A stretch of 64,000 nt of DNA from Corydoras sp. C115 (GCA_019802505.1 JAFMOC010000261.1:750001-814000), one strand, 5' to 3'; positions 23,621-35,591 are shown, counted from the stretch's first letter. A program made the numbers and translations. The notes: generated by a model from the sequence alone, not told the origin.

Positions 23621-24868
23621 GTGTGTGTGTGTGTGTCATTTTTAATGTAATTTTCCTCATGGCTCCCATAGAAGGAACAATTAAAAGATAAATAATAATA
23701 ACAATAATAATAATAATAATAATAATAAATCTCTACTGGACTGTTCCTCTTTCATTAACAGCATCATATGTTGCCTTTAATTTTTTTTTTGTCTGGGGGC
23801 TATGAGAAGCGGAGAAGTCCTTGCGCGCTCTCTGATCATGACTTTGAAAAATGTGTCTGGCTGAGCTGCTAATGTATTCGGTTTGTATTCTGCCCATTTT
23901 TATTCGTTCCGAGTTTCAGTTTCGGTATCAAAAGCCTGCCGTAAGCCACGGCACAGGTTTATCAGTTGTTCATTGGAGGCTAAATATTTACTTATCTTTA
24001 AATGAATGAACCCTAATTCAGGGAGCCTAAGCACCTTATGTTCGGCAAACGCACTAACACTCTAATGAATGTATGCAAATCCATCATAAATCTGAAGATT
24101 AGCAAAATCATTTGCTTGAGCTCGGGAAGGAAGGACAGGCGGGGAGTGCGCTAACGTTTGTCATTTTTTTTCGAAGCTTGCTGATTACCTGTAAGCACCA
24201 GGTTCTGCTCTGATGCTGGGAAACAGCGAGAACAATGGAGGAGGGTGAATTGTTCTACGTGACATGCGAAGGTCAGGTTAAGGGAACGATCACAGCGTCG
24301 TCTCGTGAGCTAGAAGGGTCACTATGTCAAAGTTCACGGTACTTCGGATGAAAAATTCAGCAGGGTGGAGGACGGAGGATGGAGGATGGAGGGGGGGGGG
24401 GGGGGGGGGGGGGGGGTGGGATGGCGGAGCTATTTTGGAAAAATTGTTGAGCTGTTTATTTGCAAGTCATTGGAGCTGAAGTAATACACCATGGGGATTG
24501 ACACAGAGCACAGAGCTGCAACATCTGCTGTCCCTAAGTGAGTTAGTGCACGTCAGACATCTTTATGTCACCGCAGAGCCGTGATGAATGCAGCCCTCGC
24601 GAAAAGGGGAAGAAAAAAAAACGGGTGCGGGGAAAAAAGCTGCTCGGCCGTTTTGGCAGTTAAGTGAAATTACAGTTTGAATTAATGGCGCTGTCAGAGT
24701 TTATCTGCGCGAAGAATGAACGCTGATTAGACTATTGAACAATTAACAGTTTATCATACCGAGAGTTGATGGTGATTATGGTCGCAATGTTTTACCCAAA
24801 CAAATAAACCAGCAGTCTCTTCCAGTTAGATGTAATCCCAGTCATAGAAGGACAGGAGGTATGAAGTT
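23621..24868. other. Single-copy intron, 1.2 kb
   Basis: (AAT)n 23690-23728; otherwise unique sequence and the longest repeat-poor island in this intron, with a G run of about 26 bases at 24391-24416. No exon seen. Confidence 0.6.
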
Positions 24869-25612
24869 ACTTCCATTATCTTACGCTTTATCCTCCACTA
24901 GGGTCGCGGTGGGGTTCCCCATGCCCATCCATGGGAGAACAGGACACCAATCTATCACTGGGCACACTCACTCACACAGACACACTCTATATGGGGTAAT
25001 TTGGAGAATTTAATTGAGCTTCATCCATGTTTTTGGACTGTGGGAGGAATCCGGAGAACCCAGAGGAAACCCACGTGGACATGGGGAGAACATGGAAACT
25101 CCACCCACATTGGGTGCTAACCACTAAGCCTACAGGGGAGAACGTTTCGGGCGCTGGGCAGATACACCCAGGACAGGGTGCCAATCTATCACTGTTCTCA
25201 CACAGACACACTCTATATGGGGCAATTTGGAGAATTCAATTGACCTTGATCCATGTTTTTGGACTGTGGGAGGAAACATGGAAACTCCACCCAGATTGGG
25301 ATTCGAACCGGGAATCCCTAGTGTTCAGAGGCGAACGTGATAACCACTAAGCCATCATGCCGTCCATACTGAGATAATATCATTATAAGTATAATTAATT
25401 TTTTAGTAGTCCATCCATGTAATAAATTCCACTTAAGATCTCACTCACACAGACAGACAAAATCACACTTTATATGGGGCAATTAGAGCATCAATTTACC
25501 TTAAATCCATGTTTTTGGACTGTGGGAGGAAACCGGAGAACCCAGAGGAAACCCACGCAGACACTGGGAGAACATGGAAACTCCACCCAGATTGGGATTC
25601 AAATCTGTTCTC
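24869..25612 (-). mobile_element. Three partial SINEs in series
   Basis: 24869-25130 (internal and B-box deletions), 25131-25364 (starts in the body at caggggagaacg) and 25441-25612. The first two are fused at taagcctacaggggag. Confidence 0.8.
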
Positions 25613-25734
25613 TGGGTTCAAAAACAATTCAAGGTGAAAAGCCTACTCTAAGTTGGCCCTATATATAGTAGTGTGGGTTGGTGTGACGGAGGTATTATCC
25701 AGTATAAGATTCGGTGCCCTGTCCTTGAAACGAC

Positions 25735-26397
25735 GTAGCCCAGTATTCATAATGCATTATAAGTGCATTTATAAGGCTTTTATAAAGTATTCAAAACACT
25801 TTATAACATTTGTCATATGCCTTTGTTAATATACATAGATGTTTATAATCATAGTCATGAATTGTTATAACAATTTGACATAAGGCTTCATAACACAAAG
25901 TGACGTAATGCATTATAATCTGAACTTATTTCAACTTTTGATTCTTTGGATGTTTGAACATTCATACTTCAAACACGATGATGACACTTTACTTAAAGTC
26001 TGTAAAGAGCATTTATAAGCTTTTATAAGGCATTATATACTACTACATATGCAGTCTCTTTTAAAGAGATAATTAATGACGACACTTTCCTTTATGCCTG
26101 TAAAGAGAGCTTATAAACTTTTATAAACAGTCATGAGCACTTATAAAGTCATTTACAGGAAAAGCGCTCATTAAACACAAATGTTATAAGGCTTTATGTC
26201 GCTGGTCTCTATAATAAGTTGATGAACAGTTCAAATATATAATTTTGAATGCATTATGTGGCTTTGTGTTATGAAGCCTTATGGCATGTTCTTAAAACAC
26301 TTCATGAGTGTGGTTCTGTACATCAATGGACAAGAATCATAAAGCATTATGAATGTGTTTATAATGCATTATGAATAGCAGATTTGGGTGCAGTGTT
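25735..26397 (+). mobile_element. Foldback element, near full length
   Basis: Left arm cagtattcataatgcattat, inner region with acttaaagtctgtaaagagc, right arm ataatgcattatgaatagc ending gtgttacc. Good reference copy for the family (about 660 bp). Confidence 0.82.
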
Positions 26398-26995
26398 ACC
26401 GATTTGTAAAAATGAACCCATAAGTCGCATTATGAATTCTAATCAACAAATTTAATTGCAATTTAACGATTATAACCCCATGTGTGCGTGTTCCAATAAA
26501 AGCGAGTTTGCTGCCAGGCATTAATGACGCGTCCCTGTTTTTTTTTCCGACAATAGGAAACGATTCCTGTTCTGTTGTGCTTCTGCAGGAAGAGCGCATG
26601 TGTTGATTGAGTCAGCATCTGATGCTTTTAAAGGTAATGGGAGAGGATGCAGCGTGATAGCTCTGAGAGAGTGATGCCTGATGGGAGGAGACAATCTGAT
26701 GGGGATAGAGCGATTTGATTTCCCCTTAGCTGACCACATCCTTTTCACGTTTCCCTTCAACACGCCACCTCGCAAACTCTAGCTGACCAAGCTGATCAGA
26801 GCCTGAGCACTCGAGAGTCTCAAGCTATATCTGTCTCTCTAGCGATCGGATGGAAATACTAGGAACTTAGCCTCGCTGTGGTGGCATATGGTACGTTCTG
26901 ATTATAGTTGTGCTTCGGTTAATGGTTTGTATGCATGGCCTTACTAAACTTTTGACACACATTGCTTTAGTGAGTATTAACTGACAAAGAAGTCC
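26398..26995. other. Single-copy intron
   Basis: Unique sequence; no splice-supported coding. Confidence 0.5.
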
Positions 26996-27564
26996 ATCCA
27001 TCCATTATCTTCCACTTTATCCTCTACTAGGGTCGCAGGGGGTGGGGGGGGGGGTTCCCCATGCCCATCCAGGGGAGAACATTTCGGGTGCTGAGCAGAT
27101 ACATTCAGGACAGGGCGCCAATCTATCGCTGGGCACACACTCACTCACACAGACACACTCTACATGGGGCAATTTGGAGAATTCAATTGAACTTGATCCA
27201 TGTTTTTGGACTGTGGGAGGAAACCGAAGAACCAGGAGGAAACCCACGTGGATACGGGGAGAACATGGAAACTCCACCCAGATTGGGATTCGAACCTGAA
27301 TATTCGTCAATTTATTCATTCGTTTATTATCTTCTGCTAAATCCTCTAATGGCGGGTGGGAAGGGTTGGGGTTTGGGTTCCCCATGCCAATCCAGGGGAG
27401 AACTTTTCGGGCCTTGGGCAGATACACCCAGGACAGGGCGCCAATCTATCTCTGGGCACACACTCACTCAAACAGACACACTACATATGGGGCAATTTGG
27501 CGAAGTTAATTGACCTTGCTCCATGTTTTTGGACTGTGGGAGGAAACCAGAGAACCTGGAGGAC
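26996..27564 (-). mobile_element. Two partial SINEs in tandem
   Basis: 26996-27298 stops at the B box; 27303-27564 starts a new tail and stops at aacctggaggac. Confidence 0.82.
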
Positions 27565-27591
27565 TTAAGGCTTTATTACACAAAGTGACAT

Positions 27592-28249
27592 AATGGTAAC
27601 ATTTTATGGTAACACCTGACCTTAATCCGGTATTTATAATGCATTATTAACACATTTATAAAGCTTTATAACACCTCTCATAAGCCTTTGTTACACTTAT
27701 TGTTATAAGAACATGCCATTAGGCATTATAACACAAAGAGGCATAATGCATTTGAAACGTTCATGAACTTCTTATAGAGACCAGCGACATAAAGCCTCAT
27801 AACGTTTGTGTTTAATGAACACTTTTCCTGAAAAGGACTTTATAAGTGCTCATAACTGTTTATAAACTCTTATAAGCTCTCTTTAAAGGCATAAAGTGTT
27901 GTCATTAATTACCTCTTTAAAGAGACTGCATACATAGTAGTACATAATGCCTTATAAAAGCTTATAAATGCTCTTTACACACTTTAAGTAAATTGTCATC
28001 ATCTTGTTTTAAGAGTATCCAAACATCCTAAGAAAAGTTGGAATAGGTTCATATTATAATGCATTATGTCACTTTGTGTTATAAAGCCTTATGTCAAATT
28101 GGTATAACAATTTATGACTATAATTATGAACATCAATGTACATTAACAAAGGCTTATGACAAATGTTATAAAGCATTATGAATACTTTTTAAAGCTTTAT
28201 TAAAGCACTTATAATGCATTATAGATACCAGATTCATAGAAAGTGTTCT
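27592..28249 (-). mobile_element. Foldback element, near full length, reverse
   Basis: Same element as 25735-26397 in opposite orientation, from tggtaacacctgacc to ccagattcatagaaagtgtt; the inner part reads gctctttacacactttaag. Confidence 0.82.
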
Positions 28250-28704
28250 TTTTTTACTGTATAAATAATAGTCCATTTTTATTTGCATAAAATAACGTAC
28301 AGACACAGATTCGGAATGAAACCCCAGCCACTTAAATATATTAAAATATAGAAAATAGATTTTCTTTTCTTAATTTCCATCGTAGATACTCTGCAAGGAA
28401 CTTTACATGGTTTACGTCAACGTTTTGATGTCAACAGCCAGAAATATATCGAAATATATAACGTTTGTTTAATAAATACTGGCTTCATTGACAGTACTTG
28501 CTAAAAGACGTGCAATGTACTAAAGTTTTATTGCTGAAACACAAACATATATCATTTGGCGGCGTAAATATCAGCCTGATGTGAGGTACCAATGAGGACG
28601 TCTCCTGTTTTGTTGCTGTTTATCTGAAGAAAACTCTCAGCCGTTGAAGTCGTCCAAGCTTTTTTGCCCTTTGTGTGTTTGTATGTGTGTATGTACGTGC
28701 ATAG
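28250..28704. other. AT-rich intron before exon 6
   Basis: Unique; ends in the TG-rich acceptor of exon 6. Confidence 0.6.
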
Positions 28705-28928
28705 GGATGGCATGCTGCGGAGAACATTATATAAACACGTCCACAACATTATGCTGTGGCGGCCTACGACAGAGGCTGAAGCCGCACGGGCTGGGGAACC
28801 GTACCGCGGCGATGAAGTGCTGCCTGACTGAGCTGATTGAGCAGGACATGGAGTGTTGTAACGGCATCGGATTCCACCCCAACACGGCTGTGTGTGCAGA
28901 TCGGTCCCCACAGGGCCTCATCCCTCTG
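28705..28928 (+). CDS. ush2a: ush2a exon 6 of window: CC-repeat block, part 3
   Basis: Encodes residues 300 (split G) to 374 with four double cysteines: MACCGEHYINTS, TLCCGG, MKCC and MECCNG, spaced 13, 21 and 12. It then loses the CC period at FHPNTAVCADRSPQGLIPL. Sequons NTS and NRT are present. The acceptor is unusual: the tract before tgcatag is TG-rich (tgtgtgtttgtatgtgtg) rather than C/T-rich. The donor is ctg/gtacaa. Phases are 1 in and 0 out. The preceding intron is 12.8 kb and filled with SINEs and foldback elements. Confidence 0.88.
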
Positions 28929-29127
28929 GTACAATGCATGATTACGTTTAATATAAATTAATAACCAAATAAATTGAGAAAAATTAAAACGGTGCCATGT
29001 TTCTTTATTAAAATGTAGTAATATACAAATATTACAAGTTAACAGGTTATTAAGGTGTAACTATCCATGAATCCTGTTGTTGAAATTGATTATAAGGGCA
29101 TTTGAGCTTCATGTTCTAGCAAAAACC

Positions 29128-29717
29128 TCCATCCATCCATCCATTGTCTTCTGCTTCATCCTTTTTTAGCGTCGGGGGGGTTCCCCATGCCCATCCAGGG
29201 GAGAACGTTTTGGGCGCTGGGCAGATACACCCAGGACAGGACGCCAATCTATCATTGAGCACACACTCACTCACACAGACACACTCTATATGGGGCAATT
29301 TGGAGAACTCAATTGACCTTGAGCCATGTTTTTGGACTGTGGGAGCAAACCGGAGAACCCGGAGGAAACCCAAGCAGACACGGGGAGAACATGGAAAGTC
29401 CACCCGGATTGGGATTTGAACCTGGAATCCCTAGTGCTGAGAGGAGAACATGCTAACCACGTTCACGTCCATTGAGTTTCCTTCGTGGTCTCCAGTTTCC
29501 TCCCACAGCCCAAAAACAAGGATCAAGGCCAATTGAATTCTCCAAAATGCCCCATATAGAGTGTGTTTGTGTGAGTGTGTGCCCAGCGATGGATTGGTGC
29601 CCTGTCCTGGGTGTATCTGCCCAGCGACCGAAACGTTCTCCCCTGGATGGGCATGGGGAAGCCCCCTGCAACCCTAGTAGAGGATAAAGCAGAAGATAAT
29701 GGATGGATGGATGGATG
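29128..29717. mobile_element. Head-to-head SINE pair
   Basis: Minus copy 29128-29462 and plus copy 29463-29717 meet at their tRNA-head sides (aacatgctaaccac/gttcacgtcc); the pair forms a near-perfect inverted repeat of about 250 bp. Confidence 0.85.
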
Positions 29718-29764
29718 GCATCATAAGTAAGAAAGTTCAAGATGGCGGATGTGGTCAATTGTCT

Positions 29765-30211
29765 CTTTCAAGTTCAAGTTTAAGGAAATTTATTTATTTA
29801 TTTTTTAGTGCTTTTTACAATAGTACATTGTCACAAAGCAGCTTTACAGTGTTATAAGCCTTTAAACCCCCAAAGAGCAAGCCGAAGCAACAGTGGCAAG
29901 AAAAAACTCCCTGTTATGTTGTTATTATAAGGAAGAAACCTTGTGAGGACCGAGCCTCAGTGGGGGACTCATCCTCCTTGAGCGGCCGGGCAGCATCAAC
30001 AGTGTAGGACATTAATGTACACATTGTGTGATGATCAGGTGACACGTATTTAACAATTGAAAACTATATAAGTCCATTGAGGGCGTCCTGCGGGACCGCC
30101 AGTCCAATAAAAATAAGTTCCATCCAGTTATCTTCGTAGCCGCAGTGCCCCGTGACCTGTATTTAACAATTGGAGAAACTAGCTTCCATAGAGCTTATAA
30201 ATTTACCTTAT
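29765..30211 (-). mobile_element. LINE 3-prime end (cacaaagcagctttacag type)
   Basis: On the minus strand: ctgtaaagctgctttgtgac, then a region like gcgctctataaataaa and an acttgaactt tail. The same end occurs at 45865, 51924 and 53991; here it is longest, including the ctcactgaggctcggtcctc portion. Confidence 0.7.
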
Positions 30212-30225
30212 AGTTACCTTATACC

Positions 30226-30575
30226 GGCGGCACGGTGGCTTAGTGGTTAGCACGTTCGCCTCTCAGCGCTAGGGATTCCCGGTTCGAATCCCCATCTGGG
30301 TGGAGTTTCCATGTTCTCCCCGTGTCTGCGTGGGTTTCCTCCGGGTTCTCCGGTTTCCTCCCACAGTCCAAAAACATGGATCAAGTTAATTGAATTCTCA
30401 AAAATTGCCCCATATAGAGTGTGTCTGTGTGAGTGAGTGTATGCCCAGCGATGGATTGGTGCCCTGTCCTGGGTGTATCTGCCCAGCGCCTGAGACGTTC
30501 TCCCCTGGATGGGCATGGGGAACCCCACCGCGACCCTAATAGAGGATAAAGCGGGAGATAATGAATGAATGAATG
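30226..30575 (+). mobile_element. tRNA-derived SINE, intact reference copy
   Basis: 350 bp: A box tggcttagtgg at about 30235, B box ggttcgaatcc at about 30281, body, and tail gataatgaatgaatgaatg. Perfect 14 bp target duplication agttaccttatacc at 30212-30225 and 30576-30589. The acceptor of exon 7 is only 47 bp beyond. Intact promoter boxes and duplication suggest a recent insertion. Confidence 0.95.
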
Positions 30576-30635
30576 AGTTACCTTATACCGCTATTGTAAA
30601 TGTTGCTAACGCATGCATATCTGTTGATCCGTTAG

Positions 30636-30864
30636 GAACAATGCCGTCCCGGCACTCTTTGTCCCGTGTCTGCCGCCTCCACGGCCTTTTGTGGCAAGTG
30701 TGACTTCGACCCCACCCAGTTCACCTGCATGTGGGAACCCGAGAACCCAGATGTACCATCGGCCTCTTCTCAACCCTCGATGCCTTCAGAACCACCCACT
30801 CATTTCTGTTCGAGACCAGAGGAGCTTGTTCATAGCACCAAAGCAAGCAGATACCACTTTACAG
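30636..30864 (+). CDS. ush2a: ush2a exon 7 of window: end of cysteine-rich insertion
   Basis: Encodes residues 375-450. It begins EQCRPGTLCPVSAAS and carries single cysteines in C-x2-C or C-x5-C spacing (FCGKCDFD, FTCMW) instead of CC pairs, then a low-complexity SASSQPSMPSEPPT linker, and ends STKASRYHFT, where the FN3 fold resumes. The acceptor is ttgatccgttag, with a full-length SINE and its target duplication ending only 47 bp upstream. The donor is cag/gtaaca. Phases are 0 in and 1 out. The +1-frame ORF over this exon is a shadow: it breaks continuity with exons 6 and 8. Confidence 0.86.
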
Positions 30865-30894
30865 GTAACAGTGCTGAAGATTTGAAGCAATATA

Positions 30895-31157
30895 TTCATT
30901 CATTCATTCATTTAGAACTAGGTTCACGGTGGGGGGGGGGGGTTCCCATGCGTACACAAGGAGAACATGAAAATTCCACCCAGAATGGGATTCCAAACTG
31001 GATCCCCAGTGCTGAGGGATGAACGTGCTGTCCTCGGTGTATCGTCCCAGCGTTCTGCCCAAAAGGTTCTACTATGGACGGGCATTGGGAACCCCCTGCG
31101 CGACCGTAGTAGAGGATTAAGCGGAAAATGATGAATGAATGAATGAATGAATAGTAA
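30895..31157. mobile_element. SINE fragments in both orientations
   Basis: Minus-strand tail and head with most of the body deleted (30895-31031), then a plus-strand 3-prime half to (AATG)n at 31152. Confidence 0.75.
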
Positions 31158-32704
31158 TAGCTGGGGTTCCAGGTTCCAATCCCAATCTGGGTGGAGTTTC
31201 CATGTTCTCCCCGTGTGCGCGTGGGTTTCCTCTGGGTTCTCCGGTTTCCTCCCACAGCCCATAAACATGGATTCAAGGTAGGTCGAATGTGCCAAATTGC
31301 CCCATATAGAGTGTGTGTGAGTGAGTGAGTGTGTGCCCAGCGATAGATTGGCACCCTGTCCTGGGTGTATCTGCCCAGCGCCCGAAACATTCTCCCCTGG
31401 ATGGGCATGGGGAACCCCACCCCCTTGACCCTAGGAGAGGAATAAGCAAAAGATGATGAATGAAAAAATAAAAGCTGGGATTCCCAGTTCGAATCCCAAT
31501 CTGGGTGGAGTTTCCATGTTCTCCCCGTGACCACGTGGGTTTCCTCCGAGTTCTCAGGTTTCCTCCCACAGTCCAAAAATATGGATCAAGTCAATTGATG
31601 GGCGCCCTGACCTGGGTGTATCTGCCCAGCACCCGAAACATTCTCCCCTGGATGGGCATGGGGAACCCCACCCCCTTGACCCTAGGAGAGGAATAAGCAA
31701 AAGATGATGAATGAAAAAATAAAAGCTGGGATTCCCAGTTCGAATCCCAATCTGGGTGGAGTTTCCATGTTCTCCCCGTGACCACGTGGGTTTCCTCCGA
31801 GTTCTCAGGTTTCCTCCCACAGTCCAAAAATATGGATCAAGTCAATTGATGGGCGCCCTGACCTGGGTGTATCTGCCCAGCGCCCGAAACATTCTCCCCT
31901 GGATGGGCATGGGGAACCCCACCCCCTTGACCCTAGGAGAGGAATAAGCAAAAGATGATGAATGAATAAATAAAAGCTGGGGTTCCAAGTTCGAATCCCC
32001 ATCTGGGTGGAGTTTCCATGTTCTCCCCGTGACCACGTGGGTTTCCTCCGAGTTCTCAGGTTTCCTCCCACAGTCCAAAAATATGGATCAAGTCAATTGA
32101 TTGGCTCCCTGTCCTGGGTGTATCTGCCCAGCACCCAAAACGTTCTTCCATGGATAGGCATGGGGAACCCCACCCTTGACCTTAGTAGAGGATAAAGCGA
32201 AAGATAATGAATGAATAAATAAAAGCTGGGGTTCCCGGTTCAAATCCCAATCTGGGTGGAGTTTCCATGTTCTCCCCGTGACCGTGTGGGTTTCCTCCGA
32301 GTTCTCAGGTTTCCTCCCACAGTCCAAAAATATGGATCAAGTCAATTGATGGGCGCCCTGTCCTGGGTGTATCTGCCCAGCACCCAAAACGTTCTTCCAT
32401 AGATAGGCATGGGGAACCCCACCCTTGACCTTAGTAGAGTTCTCCCGGTGACCGCGTGGGTTACCTCCGGGTTCTCAGGTTTCCTCCTACAGTCCAAAAA
32501 CATGGATTCAAGGTAGGTTGAATGCTCCAATTGCCCCATATAGAGTGTGTCTGTGTGAGTGAGTGTGTGCTCAGTGATAGATTGGCGCCCTGTCCTGGGT
32601 GTATCTGCCCAGCGCCAGAAACGTTCTCCCCTGGATGGGCATGGGGAACCCCCCCCCCCCTAATCGATGATAAAGCGGAAGATAATGGATGGATGGATGG
32701 ATGG
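31158..32704 (+). repeat. SINE-derived satellite, 251 bp period
   Basis: Units start at gctggg(a/g)ttcc near 31160, 31474, 31725, 31976 and 32226, with a final incomplete unit to (ATGG)n at 32704. Each lacks the tRNA A box and has the SINE middle removed (caagtcaattgatgggcgcc). Units two and three differ by only a few bases. Confidence 0.9.
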
Positions 32705-33244
32705 ATTTTTCACTTTAACCTCACCTGGCTCCATAAGCAGATACACAACTGATCTCAAGTCACTTTCTATCGATTTCCAGCAGGTCTGGCATCAGCTTTA
32801 CAGTCTGCTTGCTTATTTATTCATCTGGCTGACTGGAGGGATGCTCGGCTTCATTTTTAGCAGGTTATTTGTTTGGGTTAGTTGTGTCTGTTTAATCAAG
32901 ACTAATGCATGAGTTGAGGGGGCAGGCTGGAGCAATAGCAGTGATTCTAGTCAACGCTGTGTTGCCATCTGGGCCCAGGCATCGAAATCCGTGGTGGCCC
33001 CATATGCCTCCAGATGTTTCGGGTGCCCCCACTCACAGCCTGCAGATGGGTGACACTGAGAATTTCAGCTAGCTGCCACACTCACGTTGGCTCCCCGGCT
33101 TCTTTCAATATGCTCATCTTAGCTGTCTTCAATTAGATTGTGAACTTCCTGCCTTTTATCTGCACGTGGTTATATGCTATAATAATGCTATGTCATCCTT
33201 CATGGACATAGCATAACATCGTGTGGCGTATAAAAAGCTTACAA
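32705..33244. other. Single-copy intron
   Basis: Unique; no exon seen. Confidence 0.5.
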
Positions 33245-34055
33245 TATCTTATGGAATTTCGACGAATCCGGTGTTCCTAATGATTTATAAGTGCATTTAT
33301 GAAGCCTTTTTTATGAAGTATTCATAATGTTAGACATAGACGTACATAACTACACCCATAAAGTGTTATAAAAACATGCCATAAGGCTTTATAACACAAA
33401 GTGACATGATGCATTGTAAATTATATAATACATTCTATGAATCTGCTATTCCTAATGCATTATAAGTGCTTTTATAAAGCTTTATAAAGTATTCATAATG
33501 CTTTATACCTTTTGTCATAAGCCTTTGTTAATGTACATAGATATTCATAATTGTAGTCATAAAGTGTTATTACAATTTGACATAAGACTTTATAACACAA
33601 TATGATGACACGTAACTTAGTCTGTAAAGAGCATTTATAAGCTTTTATAAGGCTTTATGTACGACTGTGTACGCAGTCTCTTTCAAAGAGGTAATTAATG
33701 ACAACACTTAACTTTATGCCTGTAACGAGAGCTTATAAGCTTTTATAAATAATTATGAGCACTCATAAAGGCATTTTCAGGAAAAGCGTTCGTTAAACAC
33801 AAATGTTATAAGGCTTTATGTCGCTGGTCTCTATAATAATGTGATGAACAGTTAAAATATATCATTTATTATGCATTATGTCACTGTGTTATTAAGCCTT
33901 ATGGCATGTTCTTATCATTGTTAATGAGTGTGGTTATGTACATCTTTGGACATTAACAAAGGCTTATGACAAGTATTATAATGCTTATGAATACTTCATT
34001 AAGCTTTATACATGCTTAATATATAATGCATCATGAATACCGGATTTAGTAGTAC
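33245..34055 (+). mobile_element. Foldback element, full length with extra arm
   Basis: Starts with a left-arm duplicate, then ctatgaatctgctattcctaatgc, inner region, and right arm to catgaataccggattt at about 34048. Confidence 0.8.
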
Positions 34056-34278
34056 TGTAATTTTTTATACGATCTATATATAGGATTAACATCGATTATT
34101 TATTTTGAAATGAAGGTCATGTTAAGAAATTTGAAAAAAGAATCAATTATAATAATGAAATAATAAAATTAAAATAATAAAATAATATTACTTATATAAC
34201 ATAATATTTACTGACTACATATATTGGCAGATATATAAATATATTTATATATAAATATATAAATATATTTTTAATTTT

Positions 34279-34353
<75 letters not shown>
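34056..34353. repeat. AT-rich region and (TA)n
   Basis: AT-rich intron, then (TA)n 34286-34352. Confidence 0.9.
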
Positions 34354-34357
<4 letters not shown>

Positions 34358-34700
34358 TCATTCATTATCACCCGCTTTTCCTCTATTAGGGTCGCGGTGG
34401 GGTTCCCCATGCCCATCCAGGGGAGAACGTCTCGGGCGCTGGGCAGATAGACCCAGGACAGGGCGCCAATCCATCGCTGGGTACACACTCACTCACTCAA
34501 ACACACTCTATATGGGGCAATTTTTAGAGAACTCAATTAACTTGATCCATGTTTTTAGACTGTGGGAGGAAACCGGAGAACCCGGAGGAAACCCACGCGG
34601 ACACGGGGAGAACATGGAAACTCCACCCAGATGGGGATTCGAACCGGGAATCCCTAGCGCTGAGAGGCGAACGTGCTAACCACTAAGCCACCGTGCCGCC
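34354..34700 (-). mobile_element. tRNA-derived SINE in (TA)n
   Basis: Full length, gccgcc at 34695-34700, (TA)n on both sides. Confidence 0.9.
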
Positions 34701-35208
34701 CTTATATATATATATAATTATTTTATTTTATTTTATTTTTTTTATTTATTTTATTTATTTTTTATTTTTTTCTACATATTAAACGTTCTTGAGTTAGATG
34801 CCTGGTGATGTAAACAAGTTACCTAGCTTGGGTGATGTGAGGTCTCTTCTCGCACCACAGGTCTCGCGCAGCCCATTTGAGTGATTTACACTCACATCTT
34901 CTCATGCGCACACACATTTACAACTGCTGCTACACCGATAAAGAAAAAGACGGCAGTAAACTGAGTGGTCCCAAACCACTCTTCAAAGCCATGGCTTGTT
35001 TTCTTCTGAAGATAAAGATACTCTCCATTTTGCCCCTCTCTGGGGCTGCATCATAAAGTGCCTGTACCACAGATGGCCTAAGTTTGTTGCTACAATTTTC
35101 AAACGTATAATAAATATGTATGTAGACACATGCTTTATGTTACAGATAAAGCAACAGTGCTGTGGTGCAGGCAAATGTTCAACTTTAAATTATTTTGCTT
35201 TGACTTTT
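34701..35208. other. Single-copy intron
   Basis: T-rich 34722-34775 and unique sequence; no exon seen. Confidence 0.5.
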
Positions 35209-35591
35209 AACATCCATCCATCCATGGGTGCCCATCCAGGGGAGATTGTTTCGGGCAGATACACCCTGGACAGACAGGGCGCCAATACATCGCTGGGCAC
35301 ACACTCACTCACACACACAAACTCTATATGGGGCAATTTGGAGCATTCAATTTACCTTGATTCATGTTTTTTAAACCGGAAAACCTAGAAAAAACCCACG
35401 TGGAGAACATGGAAACTCCACCTAGATTGGGATTCAAATCCGCTTACAATATTCATTACAATATATATTAATCCTCTATTAGGGTTGCGAGGGAGTTTCC
35501 CCATGCCCATCCAAGGGAGAACGTTTCGGGCGCTGAGCAGATACACCCAGGACAGGACGCCAATCTATCACTGGGCACTCACTCACTCACT

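Noticed and set aside
26521..26775. 84-codon minus-strand ORF
   Set aside because: No family resemblance or gene context; probably chance.
30226..30310. tRNA gene
   Set aside because: A and B boxes are present, but the sequence continues into a SINE body and tail with target duplications and has no tRNA 3-prime arm.
30908..31576. 222-codon ORF on the minus strand and many 60-160 codon ORFs like it
   Set aside because: They are SINE sequence read in frame; the same peptide words (MPIQGRTF, LGRYTQDRAPI, GNRRTRRKP) occur in dozens of copies in all frames.
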